From an uncultured Eubacteriales bacterium (lineage in GTDB: Bacteria > Bacillota > Clostridia > Oscillospirales > Oscillospiraceae): 51,715 nucleotides of DNA. The notes beneath the pieces were generated by a model. That model was not told the DNA's origin and did no database searches. It saw only the letters and a program-made list of their open reading frames with translations. Where the stretch lies: positions 1 through 51,715 of the forward strand of contig UQUO01000012.1 of NCBI GenBank assembly GCA_900544295.1, given 5' to 3'. This document shows positions 42,234 through 49,870 of this stretch, in pieces. Positions within the stretch are counted from its first letter, which is position 1. Every line of letters begins with the position of its first letter. The position numbers were made by a program, and so were the translations under genes.

Positions 42234-43502
42234 ATGGATGCGAAACTGATCTACAAGACGAAAAGCGTCTGCCCCCACTGCCTGCGCACGGTATACGCGG
42301 ACATAGTTGAGCGCGCGGACGGGATATACATGGACAAGGCCTGCCCGGAACACGGGCAGTTCGGCACGCTCATCTGGGCTGGGAACGAGCGGGAATATCT
42401 GCGCTGGCTGGACTTCGGCTGCATAGACATCTCCACCCTGCCCAGGACGGAGGAGGCGGTGGAGCGCGCCCTGGCCGGAGCAGCCTTCACGGACTGTGCC
42501 TGCCAGAAGCCCGCCTCCGCGGCCCTCATGACGACGAACCGCTGCAACATGGGCTGCCCGGTCTGCTTCACGCGGGACAAGAAGGAGGGGCTGCACGAGC
42601 CGGACCTGGCCGAGTGCGAGAGGCTCCTGCGGCTCTACCGTGAGACGGCGGGCGAAGACGCGGCCATAGAGTTCTGCGGCGGCGAGCCGACGGTGAGGGA
42701 GGATATCTTCGAGCTGGCGGCGCTGGCGCGGAAGCTGGGCTTCGGGCTCATCCAGCTCAATACCAACGGCGTGAAGCTGGCGGAGAGCCGCGGGTTCTGC
42801 GAGAAGCTCCGCGAGAGCGGCGTCACGACGGCCTACCTGGGCTTCGACGCGCTGACGGAGCAGCCCTACTACGCCAAATACGGCAAGCCCATGCTGGAGA
42901 CGAAGCTGCGCGCCGTGGAAAATGCCGCGGCGGCGGGGCTGGCCATAGTGCTGGTCTGCTGCGTCATCCCCGGCGAGAACGACGGGGAGCTGGGCGCCAT
43001 CGTGGAGTTCGCGCGGGAGCACATGCCGGCGGTGAAGGGCGTATACTTCCAGCCCATCAGCTATTTCGGCATCTACCCGGAGGACGATATCCGGCGCATC
43101 ACGATCCCGGACGTCATCCGCGGCCTCGCGGCCCAGCACCCGGACCTGCACGTGGAGGACTTCGGCCCCGGGGCCTACGACCACGCGCAGTGCTCCTTCA
43201 ACGCGGCCTACATGCAGGACAAGTCCGGGAAGCTCCGCGCGCTGACGCGCTTTTCCCGCCGCCGCCCGGAGCCGGATGCGGTACACCGCCTGCGCTCCAA
43301 CCTCCTGCACAGCTGGACGCCCAGCGAGCGCAGGACGCTTACCATAGGCGGCATGGCCTTCCAGGACGCCTGGAACATTGACCTCATGCGGGTGCGGCGC
43401 TGCTCGATACAGATAATACAAAAGGACGGGGCGCTGGTGCCGCTGTGCAGCAAGTATCTCTCCGGCTGCGGCGGCGCGAAGCTCTTCCCCGGAATAGGGT
43501 GA
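42234..43502 (+). CDS. Radical SAM protein, TrsS/Tes-like (first copy)
   Basis: A 422-residue radical SAM enzyme with the cluster motif CNMGCPVC (C104, C108, C111). The N-terminus has a rubredoxin-like half-site CPHC (C13, C16) and CPEHGQF (C37), the layout seen in tetraether lipid synthase-type proteins. FCGGEPTVRE and LNTNGVKLA are the usual GGEP and SAM-binding strands. Where the second copy has CPYDCGLCDEHRSGTC, this one has only DCACQ (C88, C90), so an auxiliary cluster may be lost or altered. The C-terminus holds PLCSKYLSGCGG. ATG 42234 lies one base after the methyltransferase stop. The reaction is unknown. Confidence 0.85.
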   Translation: MDAKLIYKTKSVCPHCLRTVYADIVERADGIYMDKACPEHGQFGTLIWAGNEREYLRWLDFGCIDISTLPRTEEAVERALAGAAFTDCACQKPASAALMTTNRCNMGCPVCFTRDKKEGLHEPDLAECERLLRLYRETAGEDAAIEFCGGEPTVREDIFELAALARKLGFGLIQLNTNGVKLAESRGFCEKLRESGVTTAYLGFDALTEQPYYAKYGKPMLETKLRAVENAAAAGLAIVLVCCVIPGENDGELGAIVEFAREHMPAVKGVYFQPISYFGIYPEDDIRRITIPDVIRGLAAQHPDLHVEDFGPGAYDHAQCSFNAAYMQDKSGKLRALTRFSRRRPEPDAVHRLRSNLLHSWTPSERRTLTIGGMAFQDAWNIDLMRVRRCSIQIIQKDGALVPLCSKYLSGCGGAKLFPGIG

Positions 43503-43506
43503 GGAT

Positions 43507-44838
43507 ATGAGCGTAAGTCTGCAGGAGGGCCTCTACGGCCTGTGCAAAATGAGAATGGACTCAGACGCGGACTACCCCGGCCCGCGTCCGGAGCGCGTGG
43601 ACGACGCGGCCTTCGACGCCTACCGGCTCTGGCAGCTGCAAAAGACCGTCCGCCGCGTGCGCGAAAACAGCCCCTTCTACCGCCGCCTCTTCGAGAGGGC
43701 GGGCGTTACGGAGGCGGACATACTCAGCCTCGCGGACATTGCGAAGCTGCCCTTCACCTTCCCCGCCGACCTCTCCGGGACGAGCTACAGCCTGCTGTGC
43801 ACCTCGCAGAGCGAGGTGGAAAAACCCGTGACCTTCTACAGCTCCGGCTCCACGGGGACGAAGAAGCGTATCTACTTCTCCATGGCGGACATACAGAAGA
43901 TCCTCGATTTCCTGCCCCGGGGCATGAATACGGTCATAGACCGGGACGAGGCCCGGGTGCTGGTATTTTTGCAGAACTCCCAGGGCCGCGGCATAGGCAG
44001 CATTCTGGCCAAGAGCCTCGTGGACTTCGGCATGCAGGGCTGGACGGCGGATCTTCAGGACAGTCCGGAGGACATCTGGAGGCAGACGACGGAGCACGGC
44101 GTGAACGTCTGGTTCGGGGACGCCATCACCATCTACCGCGCGACGAAGATCCTCGCGCAGGAGCACGACCTGCGCGCCGTAGGCATGCAGTGCATCTTCA
44201 TAACGATGTCGAACATCCCACAAAGCATGATAGACTACCTGCACTGCGCCTGGGGCTGCCGGGTCTCGACGCATTACGGCCTGACGGAGAGCGGCTGGGG
44301 CCTCGCCGTGGACTGCGACACCTGCCCCGGCTACCACTACGATGAGCTGGACCACATCGTGGAGGTGGTGGACCCCGTGACGGGCGAGGTGCTGCCCGAG
44401 GGACAGGAGGGCGAGGTCGTCCTCACGAACATCGCGCGCGAATGCATGCCCCTCATCCGCTACCGCACGGGCGACATAGCGACGCTGCAAAAAAGCGTCT
44501 GCGGCAGCCACCTCATGACCCTGGGACACATCCGCCGCCGCAAGGAGGGCGCGACGGAGTATAACGGACACTACATCTACCCCGCCCTCTTCGACGAGGT
44601 GCTCTTCGGCACGGAGGGCCTGCTGGACTACCGCATCTTCCTGGAGGCCGGGCGCATAGCCCTCGACATCGAGTGTCTGAACGAGGCCCGCTTCGACGCG
44701 GAGGGCCTGCGTGAACGGCTCATGGCCCTGCCTTTCATGCAGGGCGCGCCGGAGATCGCGCTGAAGCTCCTGCCCTGCGGGGCGCTCAGGGAACACTGCT
44801 ACGAGAAAAAGCGGATACTGGAAAGGGAGAAGCCATGA
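43507..44838 (+). CDS. PaaK-like AMP-dependent CoA ligase (DVU_1553-like)
   Basis: A 443-residue adenylate-forming enzyme of the phenylacetate-CoA ligase branch. Motifs are YSSGSTGTKKR (phosphate loop, 111-121), THYGLTESGWG (A5-like), and RYRTGDIATL with the ribose-binding aspartate. It should convert a carboxylic acid to its CoA thioester via an acyl-AMP. GAGG precedes ATG 43507, four bases after the radical SAM gene, and the 3' end overlaps the second radical SAM gene by four bases. As the only CoA ligase in the window it is the best candidate to make the thioester for the dehydratase-like enzymes. Confidence 0.87.
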   Translation: MSVSLQEGLYGLCKMRMDSDADYPGPRPERVDDAAFDAYRLWQLQKTVRRVRENSPFYRRLFERAGVTEADILSLADIAKLPFTFPADLSGTSYSLLCTSQSEVEKPVTFYSSGSTGTKKRIYFSMADIQKILDFLPRGMNTVIDRDEARVLVFLQNSQGRGIGSILAKSLVDFGMQGWTADLQDSPEDIWRQTTEHGVNVWFGDAITIYRATKILAQEHDLRAVGMQCIFITMSNIPQSMIDYLHCAWGCRVSTHYGLTESGWGLAVDCDTCPGYHYDELDHIVEVVDPVTGEVLPEGQEGEVVLTNIARECMPLIRYRTGDIATLQKSVCGSHLMTLGHIRRRKEGATEYNGHYIYPALFDEVLFGTEGLLDYRIFLEAGRIALDIECLNEARFDAEGLRERLMALPFMQGAPEIALKLLPCGALREHCYEKKRILEREKP

Positions 44839-46148
44839 GCGACATCCTGCACGAAACTGAAAGTCTCTGCCCCGTCTGTCTGAAAAGGATACCCGCCCGC
44901 TACGAGCGGATAGACGGCAGGGCATACATGCTGAAGACCTGCCCTGAGCATGGGGACTTCCGCGTGCTGTTCTGGCGGGACGCGGACATGTACGCGCGTT
45001 GGCTGCGTCAGGGCGTCCACTCACCGGCGAGGGAGCGGGGAAAACCCGAGTCGCGCGGCTGCCCCTACGACTGCGGGCTCTGCGACGAGCACCGCAGCGG
45101 CACCTGCACGAGCATCCTGGAGATAACCTACCGCTGCAACATGAACTGCGCCGTCTGCTTTGCGGACGCGAACGCGGAAAAGTTCGAGCCGGATCTGGCG
45201 CAGATACGGAAGATGTACGCCGCCGCCCTGGGCTCGAACCCCTATTGCAGCGTCCAGCTCTCGGGCGGGGAGCCGACGGTGCGTGAGGACCTGTGCGATA
45301 TCCTCCGGCTGGGCAAGGAGCTGGGCGTCGTACACCTGCAGGTGAACACCAACGGCATAAAGCTGGCCAATGTGCCTGGCTATGCCGAGGCGCTCAAGGC
45401 CGCGGGCTGCGACCTCATATACCTCCAGTTCGACGGCCTGGACGACGCCATCTACCGCGAGATACGCACGCGGGACATGCTGGACATAAAGCTGCGGGCC
45501 ATAGAAAACTGCGAGGCGGCGGGGCTGGCCGTTCTGCTGGTGCCGGTGGTCATACCCGGCGTGAACCTGCACAGGATAGGCGAGATCGTGGACTTTGCAA
45601 AAAAGCACATCCCTGCCATACGGGGCATACACTTCCAGCCGGTGAGCTATTTCGGGCGCTTTCCGGGGCAGACGCCGCCTGACGAGAGCCGCTGCGGGCT
45701 CTCGGACGTGCTGCACGCCCTGGTGGAGCAGTGCCCGGAGCTCAAAATGGAGCACTTCGTCCCGCGCAAGCAGTTTGACCCGCACTGTGACTTTTCGAGC
45801 ACCTACTATCTGGACGAGGGCGGCCGCCTCGCGGCCATGAGCCGCTATGACCAGAACGATGAGGACACGGAGCGCACGGACTTCGTGCAGAAGACGAACA
45901 AATATACGGTAAAGCGCTGGAAGGGCCAGGAGGAGCGTGTCATGGACACGCCGCTCATGCGCTTTGCGGAGCGGACGCTGACGCACAGCTTCTGCATCTC
46001 GGGCATGGGCTTCCAGGACGTGTGGAACATAGACTTGGGCCGCCTGCACGGCTGCTGCGTACACATCATAACCGGCAAGTGCGAGGTCATCCCCTTTTGC
46101 GCCTTCCACCTGACGGGCGTGGACGGCAAGCGGCTCTACACCAACTGA
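44835..46148 (+). CDS. Radical SAM protein, TrsS/Tes-like (second copy)
   Basis: A 437-residue radical SAM enzyme. It has an N-terminal CPVC (C12, C15) and CPEHGDF (C36), a second cysteine group CPYDCGLCDEHRSGTC (C76, C80, C83, C91), and the radical SAM motif CNMNCAVC (C101, C105, C108). LSGGEPTVRED follows. This double N-terminal cysteine layout matches archaeal tetraether lipid synthase (MJ0619/Tes) and bacterial TrsS proteins as I recall them. A cysteine-rich C-terminus (HGCCVHIITGKCEVIPFC) adds ligands. It overlaps the CoA ligase by ATGA. Carbon-carbon bond formation at unactivated positions is the known Tes chemistry; whether it applies here is open. Confidence 0.87.
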   Translation: MSDILHETESLCPVCLKRIPARYERIDGRAYMLKTCPEHGDFRVLFWRDADMYARWLRQGVHSPARERGKPESRGCPYDCGLCDEHRSGTCTSILEITYRCNMNCAVCFADANAEKFEPDLAQIRKMYAAALGSNPYCSVQLSGGEPTVREDLCDILRLGKELGVVHLQVNTNGIKLANVPGYAEALKAAGCDLIYLQFDGLDDAIYREIRTRDMLDIKLRAIENCEAAGLAVLLVPVVIPGVNLHRIGEIVDFAKKHIPAIRGIHFQPVSYFGRFPGQTPPDESRCGLSDVLHALVEQCPELKMEHFVPRKQFDPHCDFSSTYYLDEGGRLAAMSRYDQNDEDTERTDFVQKTNKYTVKRWKGQEERVMDTPLMRFAERTLTHSFCISGMGFQDVWNIDLGRLHGCCVHIITGKCEVIPFCAFHLTGVDGKRLYTN

Positions 46149-46159
46149 GGAGGCGCGGC

Positions 46160-46357
46160 ATGAAACTGAAAATAACGCCAGACACCACCGTGGGCCAGGC
46201 CCTTTCAGCGGAACCGAGGCTCTACGGTGCGCTGCTCGCGCTGGGGCTCTGCTGCGTGGACGAGAACACCGTCATGTGGACGATGGGCCGCCTTGCGGAC
46301 GAGCTCGGCGTAGATGCGGAGAGCCTGTGCTCCGCGCTGAACGGGCAGAAGCCATGA
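46160..46357 (+). CDS. DUF1858-like small protein
   Basis: A 65-residue helical protein: ITPDTTVGQALSAEPRLY, then LLALGLCCVDENTVMWTM and LADELGVDAESLCSAL. The pattern resembles DUF1858 domains, which often carry cysteines near the middle (here C31-C32) and occur beside iron-sulfur or hybrid-cluster proteins. GAGGAGG precedes ATG 46160. Its stop overlaps the sirtuin start as ATGA, so it is a coupled part of the operon. The function is unknown. Confidence 0.75.
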   Translation: MKLKITPDTTVGQALSAEPRLYGALLALGLCCVDENTVMWTMGRLADELGVDAESLCSALNGQKP

Positions 46358-47133
46358 CGCAGTTTGAAAATGCCTGCCGCAAAGCGGCGCGTATGCTCGC
46401 GGCGGCTGACTACGCCGTCTTTTTCGGCGGCGCCGGCATCTCGACGGACAGCGGCCTGGCCGACTTCCGCAGCCGGAAGGGCGGGCTCTACAACGAGCCC
46501 AGCGGTTACGGCGTTCCCGCCGAGGAGATATTGACCCCCGCCTTCTATGAGGCGCGCACGGCGGAATTTTTCGACTACTACCGCACAAAGCTGCTGAACC
46601 TCGCCGCCCCTCCGAACAGCGTACACTACGCCCTGGCGGAGCTGGAGCGCGCGGGACTCATAAAGTGCGTCGTCACGCAGAACGCTGACGACCTGCACCG
46701 GCGCGCGGGCAGCCGCCGGGTCATAGATATACACGGCAACGTCTATATTAACACCTGCCCCGGCTGCGGAAAGCGCTTCCCGCCCGAGCTGGCGGCGGAC
46801 TGCGAGGGCGTGCCGCGCTGCGACGTGTGCGGCGGCGTGATCCGCCCCGGCATCCTGCTCTTCGGCGAGGTGCCGGACATGCGGCTCATCCTGGAGGCCA
46901 TCCGCGAAATCAACCGCGCGGACCTGCTGCTCATAGGCGGCACCTCCCTGAAGGTCAGCAGCGCTCCGCGCCTGCTCGACCGCTTCCGCGGACGTATGGT
47001 AATAATAAACGACGAGCCTACGCCCTTCGACGGGCGCGCGGAGCTCGTCATACGCGGGCGCGCCGCGCCTGCCTTTGAGCTCATACTTGACGAACTTGCG
47101 AAAGGGGAAAAGGACTGCTATGCCAAAGACTAA
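46354..47133 (+). CDS. Sirtuin (NAD-dependent protein deacylase)
   Basis: A 259-residue Sir2-family enzyme with all core elements: FGGAGISTDSGLADFRS (NAD loop), the catalytic TQNADDLHRRAG and IDIHGN histidine, the zinc knuckle CPGC...CDVCGG, and LLIGGTSLKV. The sequence after the first loop (LTPAFYEARTAEFFDYYR) is long, as in bacterial class U/M types. Sirtuins remove acyl groups from lysines; in a CoA-ester pathway it could reverse acylation of the pathway enzymes by the reactive intermediate. It starts within the upstream stop and overlaps the GTPase gene by 14 bases. Confidence 0.88.
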   Translation: MTQFENACRKAARMLAAADYAVFFGGAGISTDSGLADFRSRKGGLYNEPSGYGVPAEEILTPAFYEARTAEFFDYYRTKLLNLAAPPNSVHYALAELERAGLIKCVVTQNADDLHRRAGSRRVIDIHGNVYINTCPGCGKRFPPELAADCEGVPRCDVCGGVIRPGILLFGEVPDMRLILEAIREINRADLLLIGGTSLKVSSAPRLLDRFRGRMVIINDEPTPFDGRAELVIRGRAAPAFELILDELAKGEKDCYAKD

Positions 47134-48238
47134 ATACATGGTAACGAGCGGCTTCCTCGGAGCCGGCAAGACCACCTCCATGCTCGCCCTCGCCCGCGAG
47201 ATAAACGCGCGCTGGGGCAAGGCTGCCATCCTCGCCAACGACCTCGGCGCTGGCAACATCGTGGACGCGGACTACACCGCGACGAGCGAGGTGCTCACTA
47301 CCAGCATTGCAGGCAACTGCATCTGCTACCAACACGAGAACCTGGTGGACAAGCTCCGTCAGCTCGCGGCAGCGGGCGCGACAGTCATTTTCTCGGACAT
47401 CCCCGGCTGCGGCATAGGCGCGCTCGACCACGTCTACCTCCAACTCGCGGAGCGCGAGGGGGATGAGTTCGAGCTCATGCCCTTCACCTGCATCGTGGAC
47501 CCGGAGCGGATGCGTATGCTCATGGAGGGCGAGGGGGACATAAACCTGCCGCCTGAGATGCGTTTTTTGCTCGACGCGCAGATGGCCGAGGCCGACCTCA
47601 TCGTGCTGAACAAGACGGACCTCCTGAGCCCGGCCGAGCTGGAGCTGCGCCTGGCCCTCATCCGCACGCTGCACCCGGACACTCCGGTGATGACCATGTC
47701 CGCCAGGACGGGCGATGGAGTGGACGCGGTTGCGGACTATCTGATGACCCATTCTGCCGCCGCTGAGCACCGCGAGATAGGCTACGGCTCCGAGGCCTTC
47801 ATGGCTGCCGAGCGGCTGCTCAGCTGGTATAACCGCCGCGTGTTTTTGGAGCAGCGCGATGACAAAGCTGTGGACTTCAACGCGGTAATAAGCGACATAT
47901 TTGAGGACATACGCGCTTTACTGAAAAAGCAGGGGGGCAATGTGCCGCACCTAAAGGCCTTTGCCGCCGGGCAGGGCGGGGACTTCGTCAAGGCCAGCCT
48001 CATCGGCGTGGACTACCCCGTGGAGTTCGACAGCAGGCTTGAGGGCAGCTACAGCGCCGTCTCTCTCATCATAAACGCGCGCGCCGCAGCCGATCCCGCC
48101 CTCATGGCCTCTGCCGTGGACGAGGCAATAGACGCCGCGGCGCAGAAATACGGCCTCAAGGCCCGCACCTTCTTCCTTGAGAGCTTCGGCATGATGGAAG
48201 AGGGCCGCGGCAACGGCGGCCGCGCCTCCCGCTACTGA
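47120..48238 (+). CDS. CobW/HypB/UreG-type (G3E) GTPase
   Basis: A 372-residue GTPase: SGFLGAGKTTSMLAL (P-loop), ILANDLGAGNIVDADY (switch region), SDIPGCG and NKTDLL (base recognition). G3E GTPases place metals or cofactors into enzymes (cobalt, zinc, nickel) or act as chaperones for radical enzymes. The CxCC metal motif typical of zinc-type COG0523 proteins is not evident; the related position reads IAGNCICYQHE. ATG 47120 has AAAAGG upstream. Its position between the sirtuin and the fourth dehydratase-like gene suggests maturation of a metalloenzyme in this locus. Confidence 0.83.
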   Translation: MPKTKYMVTSGFLGAGKTTSMLALAREINARWGKAAILANDLGAGNIVDADYTATSEVLTTSIAGNCICYQHENLVDKLRQLAAAGATVIFSDIPGCGIGALDHVYLQLAEREGDEFELMPFTCIVDPERMRMLMEGEGDINLPPEMRFLLDAQMAEADLIVLNKTDLLSPAELELRLALIRTLHPDTPVMTMSARTGDGVDAVADYLMTHSAAAEHREIGYGSEAFMAAERLLSWYNRRVFLEQRDDKAVDFNAVISDIFEDIRALLKKQGGNVPHLKAFAAGQGGDFVKASLIGVDYPVEFDSRLEGSYSAVSLIINARAAADPALMASAVDEAIDAAAQKYGLKARTFFLESFGMMEEGRGNGGRASRY

Positions 48239-48240
48239 GT

Positions 48241-49548
48241 ATGGAAGACAGGCTTTGCGCCGCCTGCGGGCGCTTTTTGGGGCTGCTGCCCGAGTGCGGC
48301 TGCGGGCCGGAGCGGCTCGCCCGCGCGCTCTCGCGCTTTGAGATAGGCCCCAGGGCCGTGGAGCGCGCCGCCCAGGCCCTGCCGGAGCACTACGAGCTGG
48401 AGCTGCGCGGCGTGCGCCTGCTCATCTCAGAGTACCTCGACGCCTTTTGCGGGCTCTTCGAGGAGGGGGCGCCCCGCTGCGAGGTCAGCGTCCCCGCGCC
48501 GGGCTTTCTCATAACGGCCCTGCAGGCCGCCTCGGGCGGGAGCTTCCGCTTTTTGACCGGAGCGCTCATCATCCAGGTCGTGCTCCGGAGCTTTTTCCTC
48601 TGGGGCCTGCCCTTCGGCACCGGCGCTGCCATGCAGCTGCACTACTGCGGCCTCAATCGCGCGCGGGAGTATCTCCTGAGCTCCGAGGCCGCGCCTGAGC
48701 TGCTATTGCAGTTCGGCGTCCTCTGCGACGAATGTCTCAAATGCGGCGAAGCCGCGCCGCCCGGCACACGCGTTCTGAACCTCGCCCTGCCCAAGGGCGA
48801 GGGGCCGCGGCTGCGTGAGCTTGCCGCCGTCCAGGCCGAGGACTTCCTCGCCCGGGCGGGCGAGGCTCTGGGCGTACAGGTCACACCCTCCGCCTGGCTG
48901 AGAGGCCTGGAGAGCTATCTGGCCCTGCAAAGGCTTCAAAGCCGCCTCGCGTTGCTCCAGGCCCGGCGGGACAGGCTGCCGCCCGGCGGCAACGCCTTCG
49001 CCCTGGCGCAGACTGCCCAGCTGGTGGTCTTCGACCGCCGGGAGGGCCTGCTCGCTTCGCTCGGGACCTACGCCGACGAGCTTGAGGCCGCCCCGCCGGA
49101 CGACGGCTCTGAGCGGACCTACTGTTTTTACACGCCCTTTCTCCAGCCCTGGGTGGACGCTCGGCTCCGGCAGGGCGGCGTGCGCCTCATGGGCAGCGCC
49201 GTCTTTCTGCGGCGCGAGATTTCCCCCGCCTCCCTGCGCCCCGGGCCCCTGACCGCCGCCTGGCTGGAGGCCCTCGGCCCTCGCCTGGGCGGCGCGGAGC
49301 AGGCCGAGGCCGTGGCGGAGGAGGTCTCTCGCCTCGGCTGTACCGCCTACCTCGGCGGCATGTTCGCCTTCGACCGCTGGATGGGCCCGGCCCACGGCTT
49401 CATAGCCCGCTCCCTCGCCGCGCGCGGCATCCCCTCCTTCAGCCTGCGCGGCGACTTCTGGAACGAATCCCCCTGCCGCTCCGAGGAGGAGCTGGAGAAC
49501 ATCCGCGCCGCCATATCCGCCCGCCGCGAGGCGGGAAAACATCCCTGA
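48241..49548 (+). CDS. Divergent 2-hydroxyacyl-CoA dehydratase-like protein
   Basis: A 435-residue protein that I identify by alignment with paralogues B and C in this window. HYCGLNRAREYL (C136) matches RHCPLNKMRLAAYI of B; FGVLCDECLKCGE (C162) matches WGFNCDEGPKTDE; and GGMFAFDRWMGPAHGF near the end matches GFFDFDRWAGPQQK, followed by a shared GDFW/ADFW. Extra N-terminal cysteines (CAAC at 6-9, CGCG near 19-22) are not in the paralogues. The active-site surroundings are poorly conserved, so it may be a scaffold or maturation factor instead of an enzyme. It starts two bases after the GTPase stop, without a clear ribosome site, and ends the operon. Confidence 0.72.
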   Translation: MEDRLCAACGRFLGLLPECGCGPERLARALSRFEIGPRAVERAAQALPEHYELELRGVRLLISEYLDAFCGLFEEGAPRCEVSVPAPGFLITALQAASGGSFRFLTGALIIQVVLRSFFLWGLPFGTGAAMQLHYCGLNRAREYLLSSEAAPELLLQFGVLCDECLKCGEAAPPGTRVLNLALPKGEGPRLRELAAVQAEDFLARAGEALGVQVTPSAWLRGLESYLALQRLQSRLALLQARRDRLPPGGNAFALAQTAQLVVFDRREGLLASLGTYADELEAAPPDDGSERTYCFYTPFLQPWVDARLRQGGVRLMGSAVFLRREISPASLRPGPLTAAWLEALGPRLGGAEQAEAVAEEVSRLGCTAYLGGMFAFDRWMGPAHGFIARSLAARGIPSFSLRGDFWNESPCRSEEELENIRAAISARREAGKHP

Positions 49549-49641
49549 GCCTTCTATTGCCCCCGCGCCTCTGTTTTTCCTGTTTACGTTATCAGCACTT
49601 GCAAAACCTCTCACGACATCTGTCTAATATTCGCATCCCAC

Positions 49642-49677
49642 AACAGGACCTAAAGGCTTGCCTTCGGGTCCTGTTTT
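49642..49677 (+). terminator. Terminator in the gap before the gamma-glutamyltransferase gene
   Basis: AACAGGACC at 49642-49650 pairs with GGTCCTGTT at 49667-49675, with an AAGGC/GCCTT inner stem and a short T-run. Apart from this and the promoter at 49814, the 322 bases from 49549 to 49870 hold nothing I can support as a gene. Confidence 0.7.
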
Positions 49678-49813
49678 AGTTGATAGAGCCTCATGGCCCG
49701 CTGGAGTAAAGATGCGTCGATGAAAATTCAAAAAATACAGGCTGCGCTGTTGCTGCTGTAACAAATCGCGCCGCGGCTGAGGCCAAAGCCCTCGCTGCCC
49801 TCGGGGCCGGGGC

Positions 49814-49843
49814 TTGACAGGGGCCGCCGGGGCGGGATATAGT
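49814..49843 (+). promoter_or_regulatory. Promoter of the gamma-glutamyltransferase gene
   Basis: Consensus TTGACA at 49814-49819 and TATAGT at 49838-49843 with an 18-base spacer, 27 bases before the start. Confidence 0.72.
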
Positions 49844-49870
49844 GTCGCTGTTACCATTGGAGGTGTAAAT

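Noticed and set aside
42234..46148. Possible selenocysteine codon in the radical SAM genes, as some TrsS relatives are reported to be selenoproteins
   Set aside because: Both reading frames are uninterrupted, and all motif positions are cysteine codons; no in-frame TGA extends them.
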